A DNA stretch of 64,000 nucleotides, from NCBI RefSeq assembly GCF_000960085.1, contig NZ_JYGT01000002.1:43683-107682 (forward strand), in the 5' to 3' direction. The position numbers were made by a program, and so were the translations under genes. The stretch comes from Streptococcus infantis (GTDB lineage: Bacteria; Bacillota; Bacilli; Lactobacillales; Streptococcaceae). The notes under the pieces are model-generated. The model was not told the DNA's origin. It ran no database searches and saw only the letters and a program-made list of their open reading frames with translations. This document shows, piece after piece, positions 38,158 through 47,613 of the stretch; within the stretch, counting starts at the first letter, position 1, and each line of letters begins with the position of its first letter.

Positions 38158-38179
38158 GTAAGAATAAAAGGAGAAAAAA

Positions 38180-38485
38180 ATGTTTGTAAAAAAAGGCGAC
38201 AAAGTTCGCGTAATCGCTGGTAAAGATAAGGGAACAGAAGCTGTTGTCCTTACTGCCCTTCCAAAAGTAAACAAAGTTATCGTTGAAGGTGTTAACATCG
38301 TTAAGAAACACCAACGTCCAACAAACGAACTTCCTCAAGGTGGTATCATCGAGAAGGAAGCAGCTATCCACGTATCAAACGTTCAAGTTTTGGACAAAAA
38401 TGGTGTAGCTGGTCGTGTTGGTTACAAATTTGTAGACGGTAAAAAAGTTCGCTACAACAAAAAATCAGGCGAAGTGCTTGATTAA
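38180..38485 (+). CDS. rplX: 50S ribosomal protein L24
   Basis: L24 (101 aa), an assembly initiator of the 50S subunit with a KOW motif ([17 protein letters not shown]). AAAAGGAG upstream. Confidence 0.98.
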
Positions 38486-38508
38486 TCACGAAGGAAAGGA
38501 GAAGTATA

Positions 38509-39051
38509 ATGGCAAATCGTTTAAAAGAAAAATATCTTAATGAAGTAGTTCCTGCTTTGACAGAACAATTTAACTACTCATCAGTGATGGCTGTTCCTAA
38601 AGTGGATAAGATCGTTTTGAACATGGGTGTTGGTGAAGCTGTATCAAACGCTAAAAGCCTTGAAAAAGCTGCTGAAGAATTAGCACTTATCTCAGGTCAA
38701 AAACCACTTATCACTAAAGCTAAAAAATCTATCGCCGGCTTCCGTCTTCGTGAAGGTGTTGCGATCGGTGCAAAAGTTACCCTTCGTGGTGAACGTATGT
38801 ACGAATTCTTGGATAAATTGGTTTCAGTATCACTTCCACGTGTACGTGACTTCCACGGTGTTCCAACAAAATCATTTGACGGACGCGGGAACTACACACT
38901 TGGTGTGAAAGAGCAATTGATCTTCCCAGAAATCAACTTTGATGACGTTGACAAAACTCGTGGTCTTGACATCGTTATCGTAACTACTGCTAACACAGAC
39001 GAAGAGTCACGTGCATTGCTTACAGGCCTTGGAATGCCTTTTGCAAAATAA
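38509..39051 (+). CDS. rplE: 50S ribosomal protein L5
   Basis: L5 (180 aa), which binds 5S rRNA and contacts S13. The region [12 protein letters not shown] is characteristic. AAAGGAG upstream. Confidence 0.98.
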   Translation: MANRLKEKYLNEVVPALTEQFNYSSVMAVPKVDKIVLNMGVGEAVSNAKSLEKAAEELALISGQKPLITKAKKSIAGFRLREGVAIGAKVTLRGERMYEFLDKLVSVSLPRVRDFHGVPTKSFDGRGNYTLGVKEQLIFPEINFDDVDKTRGLDIVIVTTANTDEESRALLTGLGMPFAK

Positions 39052-39068
39052 TATAGGAGGTATAACTA

Positions 39069-39254
39069 ATGGCTAAAAAATCTATGATTGCTAAGAACAA
39101 ACGCCCAGCGAAGTTCTCTACTCAAGCATACACTCGCTGTGAACGTTGTGGACGTCCACACTCAGTTTACCGCAAGTTTAAACTTTGCCGTGTTTGCTTC
39201 CGTGAATTGGCATATAAAGGTCAAATCCCTGGTGTAACAAAAGCATCTTGGTAA
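39069..39254 (+). CDS. rpsN: 30S ribosomal protein S14, zinc-binding (type Z) form
   Basis: S14 (61 aa) of the short C+ type, with two CxxC pairs (CERCGRP and CRVCF) that bind zinc. Many Firmicutes carry a longer zinc-free paralogue used in zinc starvation; it is not in this window. AGGAGG upstream. Confidence 0.98.
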   Translation: MAKKSMIAKNKRPAKFSTQAYTRCERCGRPHSVYRKFKLCRVCFRELAYKGQIPGVTKASW

Positions 39255-39285
39255 TATCATGATACAAAGAGCGTAACAACCATAG

Positions 39286-39342
39286 CAAAAATAGGAGATT
39301 TGGTGCAGGAGCGCTGCTCTAAGACAAATCTATCTTTTTTGC
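39286..39342 (+). other. Stem-loop in the rpsN-rpsH gap
   Basis: The arms GCAAAAATAG..GATT and AAATC..TATCTTTTTTGC pair over a GC-rich inner hairpin (AGGAGCGCTGCTCT). The 213-bp gap is long for this operon. It could be a regulatory structure upstream of S8, the classical spc-operon repressor in enterics; that link is inference. Confidence 0.5.
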
Positions 39343-39467
39343 CCAGGTTGTAGCTCGTGTTCAAATGAGTATATTCTCGTTTGCATATATCAGAACTATC
39401 TGAGCCTAGCTCAATCATTAACTAGCAAGTGCAACTTGCAAACTACTAGTAAGAGGAGAAAAATAAA

Positions 39468-39866
39468 ATGGTTATGACTGACCCAATCGCAGACTTCCTA
39501 ACTCGTATTCGTAACGCTAACCAAGCAAAACACGAAGTACTTGAAGTACCTGCATCAAACATCAAAAAAGGGATTGCTGAAATCCTTAAACGCGAAGGTT
39601 TTGTTAAGAACGTAGAAATCATCGAAGATGACAAACAAGGTATCATCCGTGTATTCTTGAAATACGGAACTAACGGTGAACGAGTTATCACTAACTTGAA
39701 ACGCGTTTCTAAACCAGGACTTCGTGTTTACAAAAAACGTGAAGATCTTCCAAAAGTACTTAACGGTCTTGGAATTGCTATCCTTTCAACTTCTGAAGGT
39801 TTGCTTACTGATAAAGAAGCACGCCAAAAGAATGTTGGTGGAGAAGTTATCGCTTACGTTTGGTAA
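39468..39866 (+). CDS. rpsH: 30S ribosomal protein S8
   Basis: S8 (132 aa), a primary 16S binder and in enterics the repressor of the spc operon. It opens [17 protein letters not shown] and has the C-terminal STSEGLLTD motif that binds rRNA. AGAGGAG upstream. Confidence 0.98.
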   Translation: MVMTDPIADFLTRIRNANQAKHEVLEVPASNIKKGIAEILKREGFVKNVEIIEDDKQGIIRVFLKYGTNGERVITNLKRVSKPGLRVYKKREDLPKVLNGLGIAILSTSEGLLTDKEARQKNVGGEVIAYVW

Positions 39867-39900
39867 TATTTAGCTCCCAATTTCTTTGTGACTCGTCGTT

Positions 39901-39941
39901 ATCGTCTCTTGTCTAACCCAAAGTTATGCCTGCGAGACGAT
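39901..39941 (+). other. Stem-loop between rpsH and rplF
   Basis: A perfect 8-bp stem ATCGTCTC / GAGACGAT with a 25-nt loop in a 187-bp spacer; an AAATCGAG/..CGATTT stem lies further on near 39980. No terminator tail. Confidence 0.55.
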
Positions 39942-40053
39942 GCCTATATTCACTTTGAAATTGAAACCTAAATGTTCCTTCAAATCGAGAAATCGATTTA
40001 ACCCCGTGAAAACTGGCCAACAAGGCCTGACAATTTAACAGGAGAATAAAAAC

Positions 40054-40590
40054 ATGTCACGTATTGGTAATAAAGTTATCGTGTTGCCTGCTGGTGTTGA
40101 ACTCACTAACAATGACAACGTTGTAACTGTAAAAGGACCTAAAGGGGAACTTACTCGTGAGTTCTCAAAAGATATTGAAATTCGTGTGGAAGGTACTGAA
40201 GTAACTCTTCACCGTCCAAACGATTCAAAAGAAATGAAAACTATCCACGGAACTACTCGTGCCCTTTTGAACAACATGGTTATTGGTGTTTCAGAAGGAT
40301 TCAAGAAAGAACTTGAAATGCGTGGAGTTGGTTACCGTGCACAACTTCAAGGAAACAAACTTGTCTTGGCTGTTGGTAAATCTCATCCAGACGAAGTTGA
40401 AGCTCCAGAAGGAATTACTTTTGAACTTCCAAACCCAACAACAATCGTTGTTAGCGGAATTTCAAAAGAAGTAGTTGGTCAAACAGCTGCTTACGTACGT
40501 AGCCTTCGTTCACCAGAACCTTACAAAGGTAAAGGTATCCGTTACGTTGGCGAATATGTTCGTCTTAAAGAAGGTAAAACTGGTAAATAA
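40054..40590 (+). CDS. rplF: 50S ribosomal protein L6
   Basis: L6 (178 aa), near the GTPase centre. It opens [15 protein letters not shown] and has the C-terminal motif [17 protein letters not shown] upstream. Confidence 0.98.
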   Translation: MSRIGNKVIVLPAGVELTNNDNVVTVKGPKGELTREFSKDIEIRVEGTEVTLHRPNDSKEMKTIHGTTRALLNNMVIGVSEGFKKELEMRGVGYRAQLQGNKLVLAVGKSHPDEVEAPEGITFELPNPTTIVVSGISKEVVGQTAAYVRSLRSPEPYKGKGIRYVGEYVRLKEGKTGK

Positions 40591-40596
40591 TGTTGA

Positions 40597-40615
40597 GTGG
40601 TTGATTGTCAACCAC
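40597..40615 (+). other. Stem-loop between rplF and rplR
   Basis: GTGGTTG-ATTGT-CAACCAC, 6 bp after the rplF stop codon, without a U-run. Confidence 0.55.
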
Positions 40616-40672
40616 CAACCTCATTACCAACTTTGTGCATAGCACATGATTTAAAATAAAGAGGTGAAAACT

Positions 40673-41029
40673 GTGATTTCTAAACCAGATAAAAACAAAC
40701 TCCGCCAAAAACGCCACCGTCGTGTACGCGGAAAACTCTCTGGAACTGCTGATCGCCCACGTTTGAACGTATTCCGTTCTAATACAGGCATCTACGCTCA
40801 AGTGATTGATGACGTAGCGGGTGTAACGCTCGCAAGTGCTTCAACTCTTGACAAAGAAGTTTCAAAAGGAACTAAAACTGAACAAGCCGTTGCTGTCGGT
40901 AAACTCGTTGCAGAACGTGCAAGTGCTAAAGGTATTTCAGAAGTGGTGTTCGACCGCGGTGGATATCTATATCACGGACGTGTGAAAGCTTTGGCTGATG
41001 CAGCTCGTGAAAACGGATTGAAATTCTAA
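40673..41029 (+). CDS. rplR: 50S ribosomal protein L18
   Basis: L18 (118 aa), which carries 5S rRNA into the 50S subunit with L5. I chose GTG 40673 ([16 protein letters not shown]) because the earlier GTG at 40664 is part of the ribosome site AGAGGTG itself; this gives the normal family length. Confidence 0.97.
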   Translation: MISKPDKNKLRQKRHRRVRGKLSGTADRPRLNVFRSNTGIYAQVIDDVAGVTLASASTLDKEVSKGTKTEQAVAVGKLVAERASAKGISEVVFDRGGYLYHGRVKALADAARENGLKF

Positions 41030-41046
41030 TAGGAGGACACTAGAAA

Positions 41047-41541
41047 ATGGCATTTAAAGACAATGCAGTAGAACTTGAAGAACGCGTAGTTGCTGTTAAC
41101 CGTGTTACAAAAGTTGTTAAAGGTGGACGTCGTCTTCGTTTCGCAGCTCTTGTAGTAGTTGGTGACCGCAACGGTCGTGTAGGATTTGGTACTGGTAAAG
41201 CTCAAGAAGTTCCAGAAGCAATCCGCAAAGCAGTAGAAGATGCTAAGAAAAACTTGATCGAAGTTCCTATGGTTGGAACAACAATTCCACATGAAGTTCT
41301 TTCAGAATTCGGTGGAGCTAAAGTATTGTTGAAACCTGCTGTAGAAGGTTCTGGAGTTGCCGCAGGTGGTGCAGTTCGTGCCGTTGTGGAATTGGCAGGT
41401 GTGGCAGATATTACATCTAAATCACTTGGCTCTAACACTCCAATCAACATTGTTCGCGCAACTGTTGAAGGTTTGAAACAATTGAAACGCGCTGAAGAAG
41501 TTGCTGCCCTTCGTGGTATTTCAGTTTCTGATTTGGCATAA
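41047..41541 (+). CDS. rpsE: 30S ribosomal protein S5
   Basis: S5 (164 aa), which takes part in mRNA helicase activity and decoding fidelity. The loop [15 protein letters not shown] is the spectinomycin-contact region and looks wild type. AGGAGG upstream. Confidence 0.98.
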   Translation: MAFKDNAVELEERVVAVNRVTKVVKGGRRLRFAALVVVGDRNGRVGFGTGKAQEVPEAIRKAVEDAKKNLIEVPMVGTTIPHEVLSEFGGAKVLLKPAVEGSGVAAGGAVRAVVELAGVADITSKSLGSNTPINIVRATVEGLKQLKRAEEVAALRGISVSDLA

Positions 41542-41554
41542 GAAAGGGGATAAA

Positions 41555-41737
41555 ATGGCTCAAATTAAAATTACTTTGACTAAGTCTCCAATCGGACGCA
41601 TTCCATCACAACGTAAAACTGTTGTAGCACTTGGACTTGGCAAATTGAACAGCTCTGTTATTAAAGAAGATAACCCTGCAATCCGTGGTATGATCACTGC
41701 AGTATCTCACTTGGTAACAGTTGAAGAAGTAAACTAA
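41555..41737 (+). CDS. rpmD: 50S ribosomal protein L30
   Basis: L30 (60 aa): [20 protein letters not shown] is diagnostic. I chose ATG 41555 with AAAGGGG upstream; a longer in-frame reading at 41501 overlaps rpsE and is not plausible. Confidence 0.97.
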   Translation: MAQIKITLTKSPIGRIPSQRKTVVALGLGKLNSSVIKEDNPAIRGMITAVSHLVTVEEVN

Positions 41738-41742
41738 TGATT

Positions 41743-41846
41743 GTTTAGGGGATGTGCATATGACCATCCCCTAAAACTAGATATAGTCATCTTAAATGAC
41801 ACAGTATAGGCGAGTTGATAAGGGAGACAACCTTTTCTCCTTTATC
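41743..41846 (+). other. Two stem-loops between rpmD and rplO
   Basis: The first is a strong 11-12 bp stem GTTTAGGGGATG / CATCCCCTAAAAC (41743-41777) and the second GATAAGGGAGA / TCTCCTTTATC (41817-41846). Neither has a T tail, so they probably shape mRNA decay or translation rather than end transcription. Confidence 0.65.
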
Positions 41847-41880
41847 GGCGCTAGCATTTTACAAAAGAGGAGAAAAATAA

Positions 41881-42321
41881 ATGAAACTTCATGAATTGAA
41901 ACCTGCAGAAGGTTCTCGTAAGTCACGCAACCGTGTTGGACGTGGTACTTCATCAGGTAACGGTAAAACATCAGGTCGCGGTCAAAAAGGTCAAAAAGCT
42001 CGTAGCGGTGGCGGTGTACGTCTTGGTTTTGAAGGTGGACAAACTCCATTGTTCCGTCGTCTTCCAAAACGTGGATTTACAAATATCAACACTAAAGAAT
42101 ATGCTATTGTAAACCTTGATCAATTGAACGCCTTTGATGACGGTGCTGAGGTAACTCCAGTGGTACTTGTAGAATCAGGAATTGTAAAATCTGAAAAATC
42201 AGGTATCAAAATTCTTGGTAACGGTGAGTTGACTAAGAAATTGACTGTTAAAGCAGCTAAATTCTCTAAATCAGCTGAAGAAGCTATCACTGCTAAAGGT
42301 GGTTCTGTTGAAGTCATCTAA
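41881..42321 (+). CDS. rplO: 50S ribosomal protein L15
   Basis: L15 (146 aa), with the Gly/Arg-rich N-terminal extension ([15 protein letters not shown]) that threads into 23S rRNA. AGAGGAG upstream. SecY follows after 12 bp, a conserved coupling. Confidence 0.98.
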   Translation: MKLHELKPAEGSRKSRNRVGRGTSSGNGKTSGRGQKGQKARSGGGVRLGFEGGQTPLFRRLPKRGFTNINTKEYAIVNLDQLNAFDDGAEVTPVVLVESGIVKSEKSGIKILGNGELTKKLTVKAAKFSKSAEEAITAKGGSVEVI

Positions 42322-42333
42322 GTGAGGTGACCT

Positions 42334-43644
42334 ATGTTTTTTAAATTATTGAGAGAAGCATTCAAAGTTAAACAAGTTCGATCAAAAATTCTATTTACAA
42401 TTTTTATCGTATTTGTATTCCGTATCGGTACAAGCATTACTGTGCCATGGGTAAATGCAAATAGCTTGAACGCTTTGAGTGGACTATCCTTTTTGAATAT
42501 GTTGAGCTTGGTGTCAGGGAATGCCATGAAAAACTTCTCAGTTTTTGCACTTGGTGTTAGCCCGTACATCACAGCCTCAATCGTCGTCCAACTCTTGCAA
42601 ATGGATTTATTACCAAAATTTGTAGAGTGGGGGAAACAGGGGGAAGTTGGTCGTAGAAAGTTAAACCAGGCAACTCGATACATTGCACTTGTGCTTGCAT
42701 TTGTTCAATCAGTTGGGATTACTGCTGGTTTTAACGCTCTATCTGGAGCTAAACTTTTGACTGTACCACTTACACCACAAGTTTTCCTTGTAATTGGTGG
42801 AATCTTAACCGCAGGAAGCATGATTGTGACCTGGTTGGGAGAACAAATCACAGATAAGGGATACGGGAATGGTGTTTCAATGATTATCTTTGCAGGGATT
42901 GTTGCTTCAATTCCTGATATGATTAAAGGCATCTATGTAGATTACTTTGTCAATGTACCAAGCAGTCGTTTGACATCGTCTCTAATTTTTGTTGCCATCT
43001 TAATCGTTGCTGTATTGGTAATTGTTTACTTTACAACTTATGTTGAACAAGCTAAATACAAGATCCCAATTCAGTATACAAAGGTAGCTCAAGGTGCACC
43101 ATCAAGTTCCTATCTTCCTTTGAAGATTAACCCTGCTGGGGTTATCCCTGTTATCTTTGCCAGCTCTATTACAGCAGCACCGGCAGCAATTTTACAATTC
43201 GTAAGTGCGTCTGGCCTTAATTGGGAATGGGTAAAAACCGCTCAAGAGTTGGTATCTACTTCAACCCCAACAGGTGTTGCATTGTATGCTCTGTTGATTA
43301 TTCTCTTTACATTCTTCTATACATTTGTACAGATCAATCCAGAGAAAGCAGCAGAAAATTTACAAAAGAGTGGAGCTTATATCCATGGTGTCCGTCCAGG
43401 TAAGGGGACAGAGGAGTACATGTCAAAACTTCTTCGTCGTCTCGCTACTGTCGGATCTCTCTTCCTAGGTGTTATTTCTATCTTACCTATCGTAGCTAAA
43501 GATTTATTTGGTCTTTCAGAAGTTGTTGCTTTTGGGGGAACAAGTTTGCTAATCATTATCTCTACAGGTATTGAAGGAATTAAACAATTGGAAGGATATC
43601 TATTGAAACGTAAGTATGTTGGTTTCTTAGATACAACAGAATAA
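42334..43644 (+). CDS. secY: Preprotein translocase channel SecY
   Basis: Core channel (436 aa) of the general Sec pathway, with ten predicted helices and SecE/SecG partners encoded elsewhere. Recognisable segments are the N-terminal VKQVRSKILFTIFIVFVFRI, the plug-adjacent GVSPYITASIVVQLLQMD and the cytoplasmic loop IHGVRPGKGTEEYMSKLLRR. AGGTG upstream. It is the housekeeping copy, as its spc-operon place shows. Confidence 0.98.
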   Translation: MFFKLLREAFKVKQVRSKILFTIFIVFVFRIGTSITVPWVNANSLNALSGLSFLNMLSLVSGNAMKNFSVFALGVSPYITASIVVQLLQMDLLPKFVEWGKQGEVGRRKLNQATRYIALVLAFVQSVGITAGFNALSGAKLLTVPLTPQVFLVIGGILTAGSMIVTWLGEQITDKGYGNGVSMIIFAGIVASIPDMIKGIYVDYFVNVPSSRLTSSLIFVAILIVAVLVIVYFTTYVEQAKYKIPIQYTKVAQGAPSSSYLPLKINPAGVIPVIFASSITAAPAAILQFVSASGLNWEWVKTAQELVSTSTPTGVALYALLIILFTFFYTFVQINPEKAAENLQKSGAYIHGVRPGKGTEEYMSKLLRRLATVGSLFLGVISILPIVAKDLFGLSEVVAFGGTSLLIIISTGIEGIKQLEGYLLKRKYVGFLDTTE

Positions 43645-43675
43645 TTGTAATAGAAAATAAAATTCACTATTGCTC

Positions 43676-43740
43676 AGAGAGTGGAGTGTAAAAATCAAAG
43701 ACATTGTCAGATTTTTATCTCCTCTCTTCTATTTTGTTTT
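43676..43740 (+). terminator. Terminator-like stem between secY and adk
   Basis: The arms GAGAGTGGAG..TAAAAATC and GATTTTTA..CTCCTCTC pair and a T-rich stretch (TCTATTTTGTTTTT) follows. It probably gives partial termination, since adk and the alpha genes continue in the same direction. Confidence 0.55.
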
Positions 43741-43799
43741 TAAATAGGAGTTGAAATGAATTTTTGCTTCTATTTAAAAATAAAAAAGGAGTATGAATC

Positions 43800-44438
43800 A
43801 TGAATCTTTTGATTATGGGTTTACCTGGTGCAGGTAAGGGGACACAAGCGGCGAAAATCGTTGAACAATTTCACGTTGCCCACATCTCAACAGGTGATAT
43901 GTTCCGTGCGGCAATGGCTAACCAAACTGAAATGGGTGTGCTAGCTAAGTCGTATATTGACAAAGGCGAGTTGGTTCCAGATGAAGTAACAAATGGAATT
44001 GTTAAAGAACGTCTTTCTCAAGATGATATTAAAGAAACTGGTTTCTTATTAGACGGATATCCACGTACTATTGAACAAGCGCATGCTTTAGATAAAACAT
44101 TGGCTGAACTTGGTATTGAGCTTGAAGGTGTTATCAACATCGAAGTAAATCCAGACAGTCTTTTAGAGCGTTTGAGCGGACGTATCATTCATCGTCAAAC
44201 TGGAGAAACTTTCCATAAAGTATTCAATCCACCAGTTGATTACAAAGAGGAAGATTACTACCAACGTGAAGATGATAAACCTGAGACAGTAAAACGTCGT
44301 TTGGATGTTAATATTGCTCAAGGGGAACCAATCATTGCTCACTATCGCGCTAAAGGTTTAGTACATGATATCGAAGGTAACCAAGATATCGATGATGTCT
44401 TTAAAGATATCGAAAAGGTATTGACAAATTTGAAATAA
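43800..44438 (+). CDS. adk: Adenylate kinase
   Basis: Interconverts ATP + AMP and 2 ADP (212 aa). The P-loop [10 protein letters not shown] is at the N-terminus; AMP-binding ISTGDMFR and the LID region ([19 protein letters not shown]) follow. The LID lacks the four zinc Cys seen in some Gram-positives, as expected for streptococci. AAAAAGGAG upstream. Confidence 0.98.
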   Translation: MNLLIMGLPGAGKGTQAAKIVEQFHVAHISTGDMFRAAMANQTEMGVLAKSYIDKGELVPDEVTNGIVKERLSQDDIKETGFLLDGYPRTIEQAHALDKTLAELGIELEGVINIEVNPDSLLERLSGRIIHRQTGETFHKVFNPPVDYKEEDYYQREDDKPETVKRRLDVNIAQGEPIIAHYRAKGLVHDIEGNQDIDDVFKDIEKVLTNLK

Positions 44439-44453
44439 AAGCGTTTTTCAGAC

Positions 44454-44482
44454 TTGCAAAATGTCTTGACAAATGTTATACT
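44454..44482 (+). promoter_or_regulatory. Internal promoter in front of infA (alpha operon)
   Basis: TTGCAA (44454), a 17-bp spacer and TATACT (44477-44482) with extended TGT. It gives independent expression of infA-rpmJ-rpsM-rpsK-rpoA-rplQ. Confidence 0.8.
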
Positions 44483-44555
44483 GAGTTAGTCTGACTTATA
44501 ATTGTTGTCTCTGTGTCTAGAGGCATCAAATCGAAATTTAGGGAGGTACTTTTGC

Positions 44556-44774
44556 GTGGCAAAAGACGATGTGATTGAAGTTGAAGGCAAAGTAGTCGAT
44601 ACAATGCCGAATGCAATGTTTACGGTTGAACTTGAAAATGGACATCAGATTTTAGCAACAGTTTCTGGTAAAATTCGTAAAAACTATATTCGTATTTTAG
44701 CGGGAGATCGTGTTACTGTTGAAATGAGTCCATATGACTTGACACGTGGACGTATCACTTACCGCTTTAAATAA
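44556..44774 (+). CDS. infA: Translation initiation factor IF-1
   Basis: IF-1 (72 aa), an OB-fold protein that occupies the A-site during initiation: [19 protein letters not shown]. The start is GTG 44556 after GGGAGG; the earlier in-frame reading from 44502 lies in the leader. It has its own promoter. Confidence 0.97.
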   Translation: MAKDDVIEVEGKVVDTMPNAMFTVELENGHQILATVSGKIRKNYIRILAGDRVTVEMSPYDLTRGRITYRFK

Positions 44775-44798
44775 TCGAAAAACTTGGAGGGATAAGAA

Positions 44799-44915
44799 AT
44801 GAAAGTAAGACCATCGGTCAAACCAATTTGCGAATACTGTAAAGTAATTCGTCGTAATGGCCGTGTTATGGTAATTTGCCCAGCAAATCCAAAACACAAA
44901 CAACGTCAAGGATAA
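44799..44915 (+). CDS. rpmJ: 50S ribosomal protein L36
   Basis: L36 (38 aa), the smallest ribosomal protein: [19 protein letters not shown]. The zinc ligands C11, C14, C27 and the C-terminal His are present, so it is the zinc (C+) form. TTGGAGG upstream. Confidence 0.97.
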
Positions 44916-44932
44916 GATAGAAAGGAGAAAAC

Positions 44933-45298
44933 ATGGCTCGTATTGCTGGAGTTGACATTCCAAATGACAAACGTGTAGTTATCTCATTGACTTATGTCTA
45001 TGGTATCGGACTTGCAACATCTAAGAAAATCTTAGCAGCTGCTGGAATTTCAGAAGATATTCGTGTTCGCGACCTTACATCAGATCAAGAAGATGCTATC
45101 CGTCGTGAAGTTGATGCAATTAAAGTTGAAGGTGACCTTCGTCGTGAAGTAAACTTGAACATCAAACGTTTGATGGAAATCGGTTCATACCGTGGTATCC
45201 GTCACCGTCGTGGACTTCCTGTCCGTGGACAAAACACTAAAAACAATGCTCGCACTCGTAAAGGTAAAGCTGTTGCGATTGCTGGTAAGAAAAAATAA
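44933..45298 (+). CDS. rpsM: 30S ribosomal protein S13
   Basis: S13 (121 aa) of the 30S head and the intersubunit bridge B1. It has the helix-two-turn-helix [15 protein letters not shown] and a basic tail. AAAGGAG upstream. Confidence 0.98.
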   Translation: MARIAGVDIPNDKRVVISLTYVYGIGLATSKKILAAAGISEDIRVRDLTSDQEDAIRREVDAIKVEGDLRREVNLNIKRLMEIGSYRGIRHRRGLPVRGQNTKNNARTRKGKAVAIAGKKK

Positions 45299-45315
45299 TA
45301 TAGGAGGTAAAAGTC

Positions 45316-45699
45316 TTGGCTAAACCAACACGTAAACGTCGTGTGAAAAAGAATATCGAATCTGGTATTGCTCATATTCACGCTACATTTAATAACACTA
45401 TTGTTATGATTACTGATGTGCATGGTAATGCAATCGCTTGGTCATCAGCTGGTGCTCTTGGTTTCAAAGGTTCTCGTAAATCTACACCATTTGCTGCTCA
45501 AATGGCTTCAGAAGCTGCTGCTAAATCTGCACAAGAACACGGTCTTAAATCAGTTGAAGTTACTGTAAAAGGTCCAGGTTCTGGTCGTGAGTCAGCTATT
45601 CGTGCTCTTGCTGCCGCTGGTCTTGAAGTAACAGCAATTCGTGATGTGACTCCAGTGCCACACAATGGTGCTCGTCCTCCAAAACGTCGCCGTGTATAA
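45316..45699 (+). CDS. rpsK: 30S ribosomal protein S11
   Basis: S11 (127 aa) at the mRNA exit, with the signature [17 protein letters not shown] at the C-terminus. The start codon is TTG 45316 after AGGAGG, the only ribosomal protein here with TTG. Confidence 0.97.
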
Positions 45700-45742
45700 T
45701 CATTACCTTTACACTGCTTTTCGTTTAAGAGGGAGTAACTAA

Positions 45743-46678
45743 ATGATCGAGTTTGAAAAACCAAATATAACAAAAATTGATGAAAATAAAGATTATGGCA
45801 AGTTTGTAATCGAACCACTAGAACGTGGATACGGTACAACACTTGGTAACTCTCTTCGTCGTGTACTTCTTGCTTCTCTTCCAGGAGCAGCTGTTACATC
45901 TATCGATATCGATGGAGTATTACATGAGTTTGATACAATTCCTGGTGTTCGCGAAGACGTGATGCAAATCATTTTGAACATTAAAGGGATTGCAGTTAAA
46001 TCATATGTAAAAGACGAAAAGACTATTGAACTTGATGTCGAAGGGCCTGCTGAAGTTACAGCTGGAGACATTTTGACTGATAGTGATATCGAAATCGTAA
46101 ATCCAGATCATTATCTTTTCACAATCGGAGAAGGTGCTTCATTTAAAGCGACTATGACTGTAAATAGTGGTCGTGGATATGTACCTGCAGACGAAAATAA
46201 GAAAGATAATGCACCAGTTGGAACGCTTGCTGTAGATTCTATTTATACACCAGTTACAAAAGTTAACTATCAAGTAGAACCTGCTCGTGTAGGAAGCAAT
46301 GATGGTTTCGACAAATTAACCCTTGAAATCTTGACAAATGGAACTATTATTCCAGAAGATGCTTTAGGGCTTTCAGCACGCATTTTGACAGAACATCTTG
46401 ATTTGTTTACAAATCTTACAGAGATTGCTAAATCTGCAGAAGTGATGAAAGAAGCTGATACTGAATCGGACGACCGTATTTTGGAACGTACGATTGAGGA
46501 ACTTGACTTATCTGTACGCTCATATAACTGTTTGAAACGTGCTGGTATCAATACTGTGCATGATTTGACAGAAAAATCTGAAGCAGAGATGATGAAAGTA
46601 AGAAATCTTGGACGCAAGAGTTTGGAAGAAGTGAAACTCAAACTCATTGATTTGGGTCTTGGATTAAAAGATAAATAA
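45743..46678 (+). CDS. rpoA: RNA polymerase alpha subunit
   Basis: Alpha (311 aa), with the N-terminal assembly domain ([17 protein letters not shown]) and the C-terminal DNA/activator-binding domain ([17 protein letters not shown]) joined by an acidic linker. GGGAG upstream. Confidence 0.98.
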   Translation: MIEFEKPNITKIDENKDYGKFVIEPLERGYGTTLGNSLRRVLLASLPGAAVTSIDIDGVLHEFDTIPGVREDVMQIILNIKGIAVKSYVKDEKTIELDVEGPAEVTAGDILTDSDIEIVNPDHYLFTIGEGASFKATMTVNSGRGYVPADENKKDNAPVGTLAVDSIYTPVTKVNYQVEPARVGSNDGFDKLTLEILTNGTIIPEDALGLSARILTEHLDLFTNLTEIAKSAEVMKEADTESDDRILERTIEELDLSVRSYNCLKRAGINTVHDLTEKSEAEMMKVRNLGRKSLEEVKLKLIDLGLGLKDK

Positions 46679-46689
46679 AGGAGGAATAC

Positions 46690-47076
46690 ATGGCTTACCG
46701 TAAACTAGGACGCACTAGCTCACAACGTAAAGCAATGCTTCGCGATTTGACAACTGACCTTTTGATCAACGAATCAATCGTGACAACTGAAGCTCGTGCT
46801 AAAGAAATCCGTAAAACTGTTGAAAAAATGATTACTCTAGGTAAACGTGGTGATTTGCATGCACGTCGTCAAGCTGCTGCTTTCGTACGTAATGAAATCG
46901 CATCTGAAAACTATGATGAAGCAACTGACAAGTACACTTCTACTACAGCTCTTCAAAAATTGTTCTCAGAAATCGCACCTCGTTACGCAGACCGTAACGG
47001 TGGATACACTCGTATCCTTAAAACTGAACCACGTCGTGGTGATGCAGCGCCAATGGCGATCATCGAATTAGTATAA
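46690..47076 (+). CDS. rplQ: 50S ribosomal protein L17
   Basis: L17 (128 aa), next to the tunnel exit: [18 protein letters not shown]. It is the last gene of the superoperon. AAAGGAGG upstream. Confidence 0.98.
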   Translation: MAYRKLGRTSSQRKAMLRDLTTDLLINESIVTTEARAKEIRKTVEKMITLGKRGDLHARRQAAAFVRNEIASENYDEATDKYTSTTALQKLFSEIAPRYADRNGGYTRILKTEPRRGDAAPMAIIELV

Positions 47077-47092
47077 AATCATCAATTTTGTT

Positions 47093-47173
47093 GAGTGTTA
47101 TGATGATGGAGCCCCTGTGCTCTTAGTCTAGCTCTGGTCTACCGCTAGGACTTTTGTCCTAGCGGGAACACTC
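47093..47173 (+). other. Nested stem-loop structure after rplQ
   Basis: The outer pair GAGTGTT/AACACTC encloses a perfect 10-bp hairpin CCGCTAGGAC-TTTT-GTCCTAGCGG (47142-47165). No T run follows, so it precedes rather than forms the true terminator at 47194; it could stabilise the 3' end. Confidence 0.6.
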
Positions 47174-47193
47174 ATCATAAGATGATCGGGTAG

Positions 47194-47250
47194 ACGCTTG
47201 TTTACGAAATTGTTTTTCTTTTAAGAACAATTTCGTAAGCAGGCGTTTTT
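47194..47250 (+). terminator. Terminator of the ribosomal superoperon
   Basis: The arms ACGCTTGTTTACGAAATTGTT and AACAATTTCGTAAGCAGGCGT form a long stem followed by TTTTTT. Confidence 0.9.
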
Positions 47251-47270
47251 TAGTTTTTTTGTTGTAAATG

Positions 47271-47279
47271 TGCTATACT
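47271..47279 (+). promoter_or_regulatory. Extended -10 promoter of the ACT-PFL genes
   Basis: TGC-TATACT about 60 nt upstream of the ACT-domain gene, after the terminator T runs. Confidence 0.6.
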
Positions 47280-47337
47280 GAGAAAAAAAGAAAAACACAA
47301 AACTAAATTTTCTATAGTTTAAAAATGGAGGGCCGAT

Positions 47338-47604
47338 ATGAAAGCTATTATAACTGTAGTTGGAAAAGATAAGGGCGGAATTGTTGCTGGTGTTGCGACT
47401 AAAATTGCTGAATTAGGATTAAATATTGATGACATTTCACAAACTGTCTTGGACGAGTTCTTCACAATGATGGCTGTGGTATCTAGTGAAGAAAAACAAG
47501 ATTTTACTCGTTTGAGAAATGAGTTTGAGGCTTTTGGTCAGACTTTGAATGTCAAAATCAATATTCAGAGTGCTGCGATTTTTGATGCTATGTATAATAT
47601 CTAG
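47338..47604 (+). CDS. ACT domain protein (UPF0237)
   Basis: A 88-aa stand-alone ACT domain protein (KAIITVVGKDKGGIVAGVATKIAEL), of the type that binds amino acids or works with partner enzymes, like GcvR. The PFL-family gene follows after 9 bp; the pair is conserved in Firmicutes and the ACT protein probably regulates its neighbour. GGAGG upstream. Confidence 0.9.
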   Translation: MKAIITVVGKDKGGIVAGVATKIAELGLNIDDISQTVLDEFFTMMAVVSSEEKQDFTRLRNEFEAFGQTLNVKINIQSAAIFDAMYNI

Positions 47605-47613
47605 GAGGCGTGT

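Noticed and set aside
44830..44837. TGCGAATA, a ComX cin-box sequence
   Set aside because: It lies inside the rpmJ coding sequence with no fitting promoter or competence gene downstream, so it is chance.
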